A program made the position numbers and the translations under genes. From Clostridia bacterium (GTDB taxonomy: Bacteria; Bacillota; Clostridia; Oscillospirales; CAG-272): 16,791 nt of DNA. The stretch is from positions 1 to 16,791 of the forward strand of contig JAFTMF010000192.1 of NCBI GenBank assembly GCA_017452565.1, written 5' to 3'. The notes under the pieces were generated by a model. That model did not search any database. It was not told the origin of the DNA and was given only the letters and a program-made list of their open reading frames with translations. Shown here in pieces: positions 1 to 6,428 of the stretch. The stretch's first letter is position 1. Every line of letters starts with the position of its first letter.

Positions 1-1
1 C

Positions 2-214
2 CTGCACCCAAACCGCACCCGTCCCATGCCCATCACCACCTCTATGGAGGAGCTGCTGTACTGTGCCTGCAGACAAAACTTCGTTCCCGTGGTGGACGAT
101 GCAGGCAGCTTCATCGGCATCGTGGGGAGAGGGGACGTGATTCGCTACTTCGCACAGCGGCTTGAAGCACCGCCCAGAGAACGGATCACCGTTTCGATAC
201 CTGCCGCAACCTGA
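2..214 (+). CDS. CBS-domain protein, C-terminal fragment
   Basis: The reading frame is open from the left edge of the window, so this is the 3' end of a gene whose start lies outside. The roughly 70 visible residues read as the second half of a CBS motif: a short helix after TSMEELL, the strand NFVPVVDD, the turn AGSFIGIVGRGDVI and a final helix RYFAQRL. CBS pairs bind adenine nucleotides and tune enzymes, transporters or regulators; which partner domain is attached upstream cannot be seen. An internal ATG at 26 is inside the CBS fold and is not a credible start. The gene is followed directly by a hairpin terminator. Family assignment is from motif recognition only. Confidence 0.75.
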   Translation: MHPNRTRPMPITTSMEELLYCACRQNFVPVVDDAGSFIGIVGRGDVIRYFAQRLEAPPRERITVSIPAAT

Positions 215-215
215 A

Positions 216-258
216 CAAACCGCCGACCTTCGGACACCTGCCGAGGGTCGGCGTTTGC
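216..258 (+). terminator. Rho-independent terminator of the CBS gene
   Basis: The hairpin has arms 221-233 and 241-253, 13 bp with one G-U pair, and a 7-nt loop. It begins 6 nt after the CBS stop codon. The A-rich bases just before the stem can pair with the TTT after it around one bulged C. The T-tract is short, so strength is uncertain. Confidence 0.7.
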
Positions 259-408
259 ATTTGCAAGCACGTTGAGGGATGGGCAGGTGCACTGCTGACC
301 GGGTATGTATACCGCCGACAGGGAGGTGAATCTTCGATGGCGTGGGTTCGGGCAGGCGAAAAAATTTCACATTTTGCGAATTAATCTTGGAGAAATCGAA
401 AAAAATAC

Positions 409-437
409 TTGCAAAAGGCGGCAAGGGATGGTATAAT
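409..437 (+). promoter_or_regulatory. Sigma-A promoter of ilvA
   Basis: TTGCAA at 409-414 and TATAAT at 432-437 are separated by exactly 17 bp. The predicted transcript starts near 444, about 28 nt before the chosen ilvA start. The box rules out the in-frame TTG at 409 as start codon, because it is the -35 element itself. No T-box or leader attenuator fits in the short leader. Confidence 0.75.
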
Positions 438-471
438 ACCCATATTGCATTACATAAAGGAAGTGTCTCTC

Positions 472-1677
472 TTGCTTACTCTCGATAAAGTTTATCACGC
501 TGCCTACGTCCTCAAGGACGTGGTGCGCCATACCGAGCTTATCCCCTCCCCCGTGGTGGACGGCTGCAAGCTCTATCTGAAACCCGAAAATCTTCAGCTC
601 ACCGGATCGTTTAAGGTTCGTGGATCTGCTTACAAAATCTCCCAGCTCTCCGCAGAGGAGAAGGAAAAGGGCGTTATCGCTTGCTCCGCAGGCAACCATG
701 CTCAGGGCGTCGCACTGGCGGCAACCAAATACGGCATCAAATCGCTGATCTGCCTGCCCGAGGGCGCTCCCATTATGAAGGTGGAGGCGACCAAAGCCTA
801 CGGCGCCGACGTTTGTATGGTGCCCGGTGTCTACGACGATGCCTACAAGAAGGCGCTGGAGCTCCGCGACGAGCACAACTACACCTTCGTTCACCCCTTC
901 GACGATGAAAACGTCATCGCAGGACAGGCTACCATCGGTCTGGAGATTTTGGACGAGCTGTTTGACGTGGATATCATCGTAGCGGCAGTGGGCGGCGGCG
1001 GACTTTGCTCGGGCATTGCCTATGCGGTGAAGTCGCTGAATCCCAAAATCAAGGTTTACGGCGTGCAGGCAGAGGGTGCTGCCAGTATGGTGCGCTCTAT
1101 GGAGCAGGGCGAGATCGTCCGTCTGCCTTCTGTGAAAACCATCGCCGACGGTATCGCCGTGAAGGAGCCGGGAGAGAACACCTTCCGCTATTGCTCCGAG
1201 TATCTAGACGGCGTGGTGACCGTCACCGAGGACGAGATTTCCTACGCCATCCTCACCCTCATCGAGAAGCACAAGATGATCGCCGAGGGCGCGGGCGCTG
1301 CCCCCGTTGCCGCAACTATGTTCGGCAAGATCCCCGATCTGGAGGGTAAGAAGGTAGTCTGCGTCATCTCCGGCGGTAATATTGACGTCAACATCCTCTC
1401 CCGTGTCATCAAGCGCGGTATGGTGATGTCGGGCAGAACCTGCAACATCTGCATCGAGCTCCCCGACAAGCCCGGTCAGCTGGCCGAGGTGTCCAAGATC
1501 ATCTCCGATCACGGCGGCAACGTGGTTTGGGTACACCACGAGCGTACCAGCGAAATGATCGACGTAAGCGGCTGCTACCTCCATCTGCGACTGGAAACGA
1601 GAAACTTCCAGCACATTCAGGAGATTATGCAAGCCCTGGAGAGCGCCGGCTTCAACATCACCGAAACCCCAGTATAA
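472..1677 (+). CDS. ilvA: Threonine ammonia-lyase (threonine dehydratase) with C-terminal ACT domain
   Basis: This PLP enzyme converts L-threonine to 2-iminobutanoate, which becomes 2-oxobutanoate plus ammonia, the first step toward isoleucine. The PLP-lysine motif is in TGSFKVRGSAYK (Lys48 with this start). The substrate-loop motif SAGNHAQG and the phosphate-binding glycine loop VGGGGL follow, and a single ACT-like domain (CNICIELPDKPGQLAEV onward) fills the last ~75 residues. The 401-residue length fits the single-ACT form of about 400 aa. The start chosen is TTG at 472, with AAAGGAAG 8 nt upstream and the promoter just before; longer in-frame starts overlap the promoter. ridA follows with no visible terminator between, so the two are probably co-transcribed. 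Whether the enzyme is biosynthetic or catabolic cannot be decided, since no other ilv or tdc genes are present. Confidence 0.93.
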   Translation: MLTLDKVYHAAYVLKDVVRHTELIPSPVVDGCKLYLKPENLQLTGSFKVRGSAYKISQLSAEEKEKGVIACSAGNHAQGVALAATKYGIKSLICLPEGAPIMKVEATKAYGADVCMVPGVYDDAYKKALELRDEHNYTFVHPFDDENVIAGQATIGLEILDELFDVDIIVAAVGGGGLCSGIAYAVKSLNPKIKVYGVQAEGAASMVRSMEQGEIVRLPSVKTIADGIAVKEPGENTFRYCSEYLDGVVTVTEDEISYAILTLIEKHKMIAEGAGAAPVAATMFGKIPDLEGKKVVCVISGGNIDVNILSRVIKRGMVMSGRTCNICIELPDKPGQLAEVSKIISDHGGNVVWVHHERTSEMIDVSGCYLHLRLETRNFQHIQEIMQALESAGFNITETPV

Positions 1678-1729
1678 TTGAAAATTGCAAATTGCAAATT
1701 GGATAGTATCATACAAAGGAGATAAAATT

Positions 1730-2101
1730 ATGGAAAAAGTATATACCCCAAATGCCCCTGCGGCAATCGGACCTTATTCTCAGGCAATGAAGGTAGGCGC
1801 TCTGCTTTATACCTCCGGTCAGATCCCGATCAATCCCGCCACCGGTGAGATTGAGGCTGTCACCATCGAGGAGCAGACCGAGCAGGTTTGCAAGAATCTG
1901 GCGGCAGTTCTGGAAGCTGCAGGCAGCTCTTTGGAAAAAGTGGTAAAGACCACCTGCTTCCTGGCCGATATGGGCGACTTTGCCGCCTTCAACGGCGTGT
2001 ACGCAACCTACTTCACCGGCAAGCCCGCCCGCTCCTGCGTAGCAGTGAAGACCCTGCCCAAGAACGTGCTGGTCGAGGTCGAAGTCATCGCCGAGCTGTA
2101 A
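1730..2101 (+). CDS. ridA: RidA family 2-iminobutanoate/2-iminopropanoate deaminase
   Basis: A 123-aa protein of the YjgF/YER057c/UK114 family. It hydrolyses the reactive enamine/imine released by PLP dehydratases such as IlvA, which protects other PLP enzymes; it acts as a cytosolic trimer. Visible family motifs are GPYSQA (Tyr16), the TSGQIP strand, QTEQVCKNL, and the C-terminal ARSCVAV...NVLVEVEVIAEL segment with the substrate-binding Arg101 and Glu116. The ATG at 1730 has AAAGGAG 8 nt upstream and gives the normal family length; an upstream in-frame start at 1685 would add an unrelated tail. It lies 52 bp after ilvA, so enzyme and detoxifier are neighbours. A strong hairpin terminator follows. 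Confidence 0.95.
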   Translation: MEKVYTPNAPAAIGPYSQAMKVGALLYTSGQIPINPATGEIEAVTIEEQTEQVCKNLAAVLEAAGSSLEKVVKTTCFLADMGDFAAFNGVYATYFTGKPARSCVAVKTLPKNVLVEVEVIAEL

Positions 2102-2114
2102 GGCAAGAATAAAT

Positions 2115-2177
2115 CGAAAAACTCCCCGAAAGGGGAGTTTTTCGTTTGTATGAAGTATAGCCATACCCGTAGGGGCG
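2115..2177 (+). repeat. 63-nt direct repeat, copy 1 (terminator plus REP-like half)
   Basis: This segment matches 3286-3348 except for two single-base length differences (one in the A-tract of the stem, one after the T-tract). It holds the terminator hairpin, a shared stretch ending in CCCGTAGGGGCG, and then the start of a REP-like palindrome (GGGGCGA...TCGCCC to about 2190). Together with copy 2 it brackets the membrane gene pair. Confidence 0.88.
2117..2142 (+). terminator. Terminator after ridA, GAAA tetraloop
   Basis: A perfect 11-bp stem (2117-2127 with 2132-2142) has a GAAA loop, A-tract on one side and T-tract on the other, so it could stop transcription in both directions. It is part of the 63-nt repeat that recurs at 3286-3348. 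Confidence 0.9.
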
Positions 2178-2298
2178 ATCTTGGGTCGCCCGCTCCAAAC
2201 GCCTCTCGCTAACCGCAGATTGATGCACCGAGGACATGCCAACCATCTGCCAACTATGACCATTCTATAAAAATACTGTTAACTTTCCCATTGCCACC

Positions 2299-2327
2299 TT
2301 GACGAAGCGAGACTGTTTTGATATACT
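2299..2327 (+). promoter_or_regulatory. Sigma-A promoter for the membrane gene pair
   Basis: TTGACG at 2299-2304 and TATACT at 2322-2327 lie 17 bp apart, giving a predicted transcript start near 2334, about 33 nt ahead of the first ATG. The close match to consensus suggests constitutive expression of the two-gene unit. Confidence 0.72.
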
Positions 2328-2366
2328 GATCTCATTAGAACAACAGACAACGGAGGCAAAATTGTG

Positions 2367-2795
2367 ATGCAAACCGTGAAACAGAAAACTCGTGTCCTGA
2401 GTGTTATCTTGATGGCAATGAGTGCACTTCTTATCGTGTTGGAACTTCTTCCGTACGGAATCCAAATTCGCTGGAGCTTTGTAACGGGGGAAATCACGCC
2501 AATCGATTATTCTTATTTTGATCTGTCGCTCTTCCTTGAACACGGGATTCGAGCACCCCTTTGTACGGCGGTTTTGTCTTGCGTTCTGCTTTTGCTGAAT
2601 GCGCTGATCCTCGTGATACGAGATGAGGGGTTCTTCATTCTCATCCTCATTGTGAATTTGCTTGCGCTGATCGCAGCAGCGTTATCGCTGAGCTCTGCGG
2701 TGATTGGCGCAATCGTTTGCGTGCTGCTGGCGGTGCAATTGATCGTGGGATTAGTGGGATGCAGTTATATTGTGAGATGGAAGCGGGGGAAATAA
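2367..2795 (+). CDS. Small four-helix integral membrane protein, unknown function
   Basis: About 142 residues, not recognised as a named family. Hydrophobic segments lie at roughly residues 10-31, 62-85, 88-106 and 108-131, with a basic C-terminus (RWKRGK) that should be cytoplasmic. The loop between segments 1 and 2 is longer and rich in aromatic and acidic residues. GGAGG at 2352-2356 is 10 nt from ATG 2367 and 7 nt from a GTG at 2364, so the start is uncertain by one codon. Base composition is lower in GC than ilvA/ridA and the central operon. It has its own promoter and is followed 3 nt later by a second gene, so the two products probably act together in the membrane. Confidence 0.7.
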   Translation: MQTVKQKTRVLSVILMAMSALLIVLELLPYGIQIRWSFVTGEITPIDYSYFDLSLFLEHGIRAPLCTAVLSCVLLLLNALILVIRDEGFFILILIVNLLALIAAALSLSSAVIGAIVCVLLAVQLIVGLVGCSYIVRWKRGK

Positions 2796-2798
2796 TGG

Positions 2799-3260
2799 AT
2801 GACTACCAATTCAAAACTCAAAAAAATAGTTTTAATCATCGGTGCTTTGCTGGTTGCAATGGCTGTTGTTATATTGTGCAATCATCTGATCAAGCAAATT
2901 ATCCATCATTCCTATGCAAGCCAAGTGGAATCGTATTGGAGCGATTCGGAAAAGTCGAAGAATGTTTCGGTTGATTGCATTCTATCCCAAAGCGGAAACA
3001 GCGACGGTTTGTCTTTGACAGGAGAGACCTGCAAGCAACTATTGAGTGATTTGAAGATCCAAACAGTAGGGTTTGACGATTATCCTCAGGAGACTGTATT
3101 GCTGATTGTTGCGACCTGTTCGGAAGATGGAGAGAATGAAAAAGATTCTATCCATATTGTCGTCTCTGCGAGTGGAGATTTGTATATTACATTTCACGAC
3201 TACCGATACTTGGGATATTCTGAAAACTTATCGGAGTATCTTCAATCTCAAATGAATTAA
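2799..3260 (+). CDS. Membrane-anchored small protein with external domain, unknown function
   Basis: A 153-aa protein with a basic N-terminus (KLKK), one transmembrane segment at about residues 9-29 and a ~120-residue polar region predicted outside the membrane. No family is recognised. The tail contains likely beta strands (ETVLLIVATCS, DSIHIVVSASGDLYITFHD) and ends in an acidic, Tyr-rich stretch. The ATG at 2799 has GGGGGA 8 nt upstream inside the end of the previous gene and starts 3 nt after its stop, so the pair is translationally linked. Like its partner it is lower in GC than the flanking genes. It ends 27 nt before a bidirectional-type terminator. Confidence 0.7.
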   Translation: MTTNSKLKKIVLIIGALLVAMAVVILCNHLIKQIIHHSYASQVESYWSDSEKSKNVSVDCILSQSGNSDGLSLTGETCKQLLSDLKIQTVGFDDYPQETVLLIVATCSEDGENEKDSIHIVVSASGDLYITFHDYRYLGYSENLSEYLQSQMN

Positions 3261-3280
3261 CGAAAAATCATTGGCACTAT

Positions 3281-3319
3281 ACAAACGAAAACTCCCCGAA
3301 AGGGGAGTTTTTGCGTTTG
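3281..3319. terminator. Bidirectional terminator between convergent units
   Basis: A perfect core stem (AAAACTCCCC 3288-3297 with GGGGAGTTTT 3302-3311, loop GAAA) is extended by ACAAACG/CGTTTGT arms around a 2-nt bulge. T-runs occur on both strands. It can end the membrane pair on + and the long - strand operon that finishes with the DUF3006 gene. Confidence 0.88.
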
Positions 3320-3348
3320 TATGAAGTATAGCCATACCCGTAGGGGCG
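3286..3348 (+). repeat. 63-nt direct repeat, copy 2
   Basis: Second copy of the 2115-2177 repeat, including the terminator and CCCGTAGGGGCG. After the shared part the REP-like palindrome differs from copy 1: GGGCGCAG...CTGCATCGCCC (about 3343-3374). The divergence exactly at the hairpin interior suggests that the loop of the REP-like element is variable. Confidence 0.88.
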
Positions 3349-3422
3349 CAGTAAGCGAAGCGTCTGCATCGCCCGCCTCAAGCCCGTTTTGCCGGCGAAC
3401 CTCGGTGCATTGCCGATCCCGC

Positions 3423-3638
3423 TCAGTCCACCCGCAGCCGATCGAACAGCGAGCGGGTTTTCTTTTTGCGTTTGGCTTCTTCTTCTTTGTCTACCACGAT
3501 GCGCAGGACGGCGCCCTCTTTGATGCCTGCAGGCAGGGAATTGCGGGGGACGTTCACCGTCTCGCCCACGTCGGTCTCCACCACGGCGATGGGACCCTCA
3601 AATCGGTCAATGACCCAAAATAACGTTCTTTCTTCCAT
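3423..3638 (-). CDS. DUF3006 domain protein
   Basis: A 71-aa basic protein. The first ~50 residues match the DUF3006 pattern: VIDRFEGPIAVVE, then GETVNVPRNSLP, GIKEGAVLRI. A highly charged KEEEAKRKKK linker and SLFDRLR tail follow. DUF3006 proteins are small beta-rich proteins of unknown function, commonly encoded beside ComEC-like metallo-beta-lactamases, which is the arrangement here. The start is the ATG at 3638, which has GAGGAAG about 6-8 nt upstream; an in-frame TTG at 3656 has no such site. It is separated from the upstream MBL gene by 209 bp holding an inverted-repeat element, so it may be the last gene of the operon or partly independent. Confidence 0.82.
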   Translation of the reverse strand: MEERTLFWVIDRFEGPIAVVETDVGETVNVPRNSLPAGIKEGAVLRIVVDKEEEAKRKKKTRSLFDRLRVD

Positions 3639-3679
3639 ATTTGCTTCCTCAATCAATGAATGGTATATGGTATAAGGAA

Positions 3680-3704
3680 GAAATCCCTCCTTCGTCGGGA
3701 TTTC
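3680..3704. repeat. Short perfect hairpin next to the cloverleaf element
   Basis: GAAATCCC (3680-3687) pairs with GGGATTTC (3697-3704) around a 9-nt loop. It stands between the cloverleaf element and the DUF3006 gene. No clear T-run follows on either strand, so it is not called a terminator. Confidence 0.6.
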
Positions 3705-3712
3705 GAATATAT

Positions 3713-3810
3713 CTGAGGAGGCGAAACCATCTCAAACGCCGAAGTGTTTCCCTGCAGTTGGCAAAGCCAACTGCCAGAGTTGCGCTGTGCGCAACTCTAT
3801 TCCTCCTCAG
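3713..3810. repeat. Cloverleaf-like nested inverted-repeat element
   Basis: An outer 9-bp stem, CTGAGGAGG 3713-3721 with CCTCCTCAG 3802-3810, encloses three arms. These are GAAAC/GTTTC (3723-3727 with 3746-3750), a perfect 9-bp GCAGTTGGC/GCCAACTGC with loop AAA (3754-3774), and a perfect 10-bp AGAGTTGCGC/GCGCAACTCT with loop TGT (3776-3798). It is not a tRNA: there is no T-loop, anticodon arm or CCA. It lies in the 209-bp gap between the MBL and DUF3006 genes, so on the - strand it would be inside the operon transcript. It may be a mobile REP-type repeat, an mRNA-processing or stability element, or a structured RNA. Confidence 0.7.
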
Positions 3811-3847
3811 ACTCCTCCACTTCCTTGGCTGTGCGGTCAAGTGTTAT

Positions 3848-4951
3848 TTAATCCTTCGGTTCGCAGGTGCCGCAGGGAGTATATCCCTCGGCTTCCAGCT
3901 CGCTCACCGATTTGTTGGACTCGCCGCGATTGTCCTCGCTGATGGACTCTGCGTATTTGCAATCCTCTCTATGAATCTTCTTGGAGGAGGTGTTCAGCAC
4001 CCAATGATAGCCCGTACCGGGAGCGGGGTCGGCTTGGTTTTCATCGTCAGCATCGGCATTGCCGCCGCTCTCGTTGTCGCCGTATTTCACCGTCTGACCG
4101 TCGGAGGTCATTACGATAGTGCCGATGAGATCGGTACGAAGCAGCTCGATGCCCAGCTTCTCTGCCAAATCCAGCGTTTCTTTATGGGGATGGCCGTAGC
4201 TGTTGCCCTCGCCGCAGGAGATGATGCCCCACCGGGGATCAACCGCCTTCACGAAAGCCTCCGAAGAGGAGGTGGAGGAGCCGTGATGGCCCAGCTTCAG
4301 CACGTCGGCAGAGAGGGAAACACCCGATTTCAGAATCTCCGCTTCACTCAGCGCCTCGGCATCGCCGGTGAAAATGAAGCGGGTCTTGCCGTAGGTGAGG
4401 CTGATCACCGCAGAGTAATCGTTGAGATCGTCATATTGCTCGGAGCAGGGCGCGATGACCTCGATGGAAAGGCTCTCGGTGGCAAGGATGGTCTTGCCTG
4501 CCGCCGCCACGTGGAGGGGGATTTCCTTTTTCTCCACCGTTTCCAGCAGATTTTCGTAGGTTTGGGTGTCACTGTCGGCATCGGGCATCCAGATTTCGCC
4601 TACGTCAAATGCTTCCAGCACCTCTGCCATACCGCCGATGTGGTCGGTGTGGGGGTGAGTGGCTACCACGTAGTCCAGCGTATCGTGCCCGCGGCGAGAG
4701 ATATAGTCGATGATGCCCTCGGCCTGATCGGCTTCCGATGCATCGATGAGCATCGTATTACCGTCGGGGAGCTCGATCAGGATGGAGTCGCCCTGTCCTA
4801 CGTCTAAGAAGGAGACGGTGAGGGTTTTGCCGTCGGCGGGGACTGCCAGATCGGCACCGCCGTCGGTGAGCCCCGATAGCAGTGAATCACAGCCGGTGAA
4901 GGGGATCAGCAGGGCGAGGAGTAATAACAGAGATAAAAGCTTGCGTTTCAT
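3848..4951 (-). CDS. Secreted ComEC-like metallo-beta-lactamase lipoprotein
   Basis: A 367-aa protein. The N-terminus is a lipoprotein signal with lipobox FTGC (Cys21), so it should be anchored outside the membrane. A metallo-beta-lactamase domain follows: strand VSFLDVGQGDSILIE, the HxHxDH metal motif in ATHPHTDHIGG (His99, His101, Asp103, His104), TGD near 195-197, LGHHGSS (His222/223) and SYGHPH (His254/256). This resembles the C-terminal nuclease-like domain of the competence protein ComEC, without its channel. Residues ~315-367 form a small Cys/His module (His327, Cys331, PCGTC at 359-363) also seen at the ends of extracellular nucleases. Start ATG 4951 has AAAGGA upstream; a longer frame to 5059 runs into the upstream paralog. 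The substrate may be DNA or a phosphodiester, which is inference. Confidence 0.9.
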   Translation of the reverse strand: MKRKLLSLLLLLALLIPFTGCDSLLSGLTDGGADLAVPADGKTLTVSFLDVGQGDSILIELPDGNTMLIDASEADQAEGIIDYISRRGHDTLDYVVATHPHTDHIGGMAEVLEAFDVGEIWMPDADSDTQTYENLLETVEKKEIPLHVAAAGKTILATESLSIEVIAPCSEQYDDLNDYSAVISLTYGKTRFIFTGDAEALSEAEILKSGVSLSADVLKLGHHGSSTSSSEAFVKAVDPRWGIISCGEGNSYGHPHKETLDLAEKLGIELLRTDLIGTIVMTSDGQTVKYGDNESGGNADADDENQADPAPGTGYHWVLNTSSKKIHREDCKYAESISEDNRGESNKSVSELEAEGYTPCGTCEPKD

Positions 4952-4967
4952 AAATTTCCTTTCGGGA

Positions 4968-5675
4968 TTAGTCCATATCAATCTTCCAGCACGCACGGGT
5001 GCCCGAGAAGTAGAGCCAGTCGTCGGCAAGATCCTCCGGGGCAACCTCGCCCATTGCATCTACGAAATAGATTCGATCGTTCCAAAAATAGACGTGGATG
5101 TTCCAAATCTGTCCGAAACTGCTGATGGCGCCCTCGCAAGCCTCGATTTCGGGGGAAAGGATGGCGTTCTCCACCCGAATCTGGACGTCGCCTGCCCAAG
5201 TTTCGATGGTGATAGTGGCTCTGTCGCCCTCACGGGTGATTTCCCGTACCACACCGTCGTGGAAGCCGCCGCTTGCCCACAGCAGATTGGTGGCAGACAC
5301 ATCGTCTCGGATCTCGGTCCATTCGGGGAGCTCGAGCCCATCCTGCAGGGCGAGACATTGTTCCATAACTTCGGCAGGGATCGGCTCTTTGGCATCTATT
5401 TTGCGCAGCAGAGGGAGGTTTTCGATCACCCACGGATAGCCCCATGTGTGTTCCCCCACCCGCACAAAGCCGTCGATGGCGGCGTCGATGATGGTGTAGT
5501 TCTGCCGAGACAGCGTCCGCAGCTCCTCCTCTGTTTCATCGAACAGGGGGAGGATGATGAGCGTGTCCATTTTGCGGTTCAGCGCAATGATTTTGCTGTC
5601 GAAGCCTTCGTCGGTGAAGGCGAATACTACGCTGTCGTAAACGGTCAGCGCCTTGGTTTTGATTTTTGCAATCAT
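4968..5675 (-). CDS. Tandem paralog A (unknown family, FHD motif)
   Basis: A 235-aa cytosolic protein with no signal peptide or membrane segment, the last of five tandem homologs. Shared layout: an N-terminal strand-turn-strand (MIAKIKT...VYDSVVFAF), a middle with GYPWVIENLPLLRKI and QCLALQDGLELPEW, then GGFHDGVV (Phe138-His139-Asp140) and a beta-rich C-terminal half ending YFSGTRACWKIDMD. The family is not recognised. The Phe-His-Asp-Gly/Ala-x-Val/Ile step before beta strands resembles some immunity-type protein families, but that is a weak likeness. A is the most divergent in its first 40 residues (Ala-Leu-Asn where the others have Gly-Phe-Asp). Start ATG 5675 aligns with the other copies and has AAGGA upstream; it ends 16 bp before the MBL start, so the two are co-transcribed. 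Confidence 0.82.
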   Translation of the reverse strand: MIAKIKTKALTVYDSVVFAFTDEGFDSKIIALNRKMDTLIILPLFDETEEELRTLSRQNYTIIDAAIDGFVRVGEHTWGYPWVIENLPLLRKIDAKEPIPAEVMEQCLALQDGLELPEWTEIRDDVSATNLLWASGGFHDGVVREITREGDRATITIETWAGDVQIRVENAILSPEIEACEGAISSFGQIWNIHVYFWNDRIYFVDAMGEVAPEDLADDWLYFSGTRACWKIDMD

Positions 5676-5709
5676 AATGATGTTCCTTTTTTTCAGTTGC
5701 GAGATGGAT

Positions 5710-6387
5710 TTAGTCCATCTCAATTTTCCATTCCATCCGTGTGCCGGAGCATTGGCAGAGCTTTTTTTCGGGCTCGGTGGATTGGTTTTGGCTTTGCCAG
5801 ATGATCCGTCCGTTTTCAAACTCCACGGAGGTTGTGAAAATCTCTCCGTCCTTTCCGTATCCCACCTTGCAGGACTCGGACAGCTGGGCGTTTTCCAATC
5901 GGAGATAGACGGTGTCGGTGACCACTCGGAATGCAATGGTGGTGTAGCCGTCCTTGGCATCAATGGCGCAGATGAAGGAACTCGGGATGCCTGCAAAGGC
6001 GAACTGCATATCCCACGCCGTCTTTTTGTCGGTGATCTCTAACCATTCCCGATGGGGGACGGCCTCCTGCAGAGCCTTACAGCGTTCATACAGATCGTCG
6101 GGCAGGGGCTGCCCCTGCAAAATCTTTGTGACCGACGGCTTGTTATCCACAATCCATCGGTAGCCTTCGATGTGATCTCCCGCCACCCAGCCGTCGTCGG
6201 CAAGGTCGATGACCGCCACCTGCTTCTGCCGATGAAAGGGTACCGCCTGTCTGAAGATGGGGATGAATTGGAGGTGCGTGAGATCCTCGTCAAAGCCGAT
6301 GATGCCGTTATTTCGGTGGACGACGATCAAGGCAAAGACCACGGTATCGTACACCGTACCGCGTTCGGTTTTGATTCTTGCAATCAT
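5710..6387 (-). CDS. Tandem paralog B (degenerate motif copy)
   Basis: 225 aa, homologous to its neighbours along the full length. The first 20 residues are identical to paralog C. The middle keeps GYRWIVDNKPSVTKI, QPLPDDLYERCKALQ and EWLEITDKKTA. At the place where A, C, D and E have Phe-His-Asp, B reads Ile-Pro-Ser (134-136), so the invariant His-Asp pair is gone, yet the frame is intact and the C-terminal strands (LRLENAQLS, SVEFENGRIIW, CSGTRMEWKIEMD) are kept. This suggests either altered specificity or relaxed constraint. ATG 6387 has AAGGAAACC upstream in a spacer nearly identical to those before C and D. No function is assigned. Confidence 0.82.
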   Translation of the reverse strand: MIARIKTERGTVYDTVVFALIVVHRNNGIIGFDEDLTHLQFIPIFRQAVPFHRQKQVAVIDLADDGWVAGDHIEGYRWIVDNKPSVTKILQGQPLPDDLYERCKALQEAVPHREWLEITDKKTAWDMQFAFAGIPSSFICAIDAKDGYTTIAFRVVTDTVYLRLENAQLSESCKVGYGKDGEIFTTSVEFENGRIIWQSQNQSTEPEKKLCQCSGTRMEWKIEMD

Positions 6388-6428
6388 AGTTGGTTTCCTT
6401 ATTGGTCAAAATTGATCAAATGCAACGG

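Noticed and set aside
337..384. 15-codon frame (MAWVRAGEKISHFAN) with GGGAGG ten nt upstream, before ilvA
   Set aside because: It ends before the ilvA -35 box, so it is not in the ilvA leader, has no Ile/Val/Leu/Thr run for attenuation and no promoter of its own; probably chance.
1676..1701. Short AAATTGC-type tandem repeats between ilvA and ridA
   Set aside because: Only three imperfect short units in an AT-rich gap; no pairing or site function apparent.
3713..3810. tRNA considered for the cloverleaf element
   Set aside because: No 7-bp acceptor stem, no T-arm consensus, no anticodon loop of 7 nt and no CCA; the loops are 3 nt.
3641..5804. Long + strand frames opposite the MBL gene and paralog A
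   Set aside because: They are antisense shadows of real genes with clear RBS and conserved motifs on the - strand; no RBS or family match on +.
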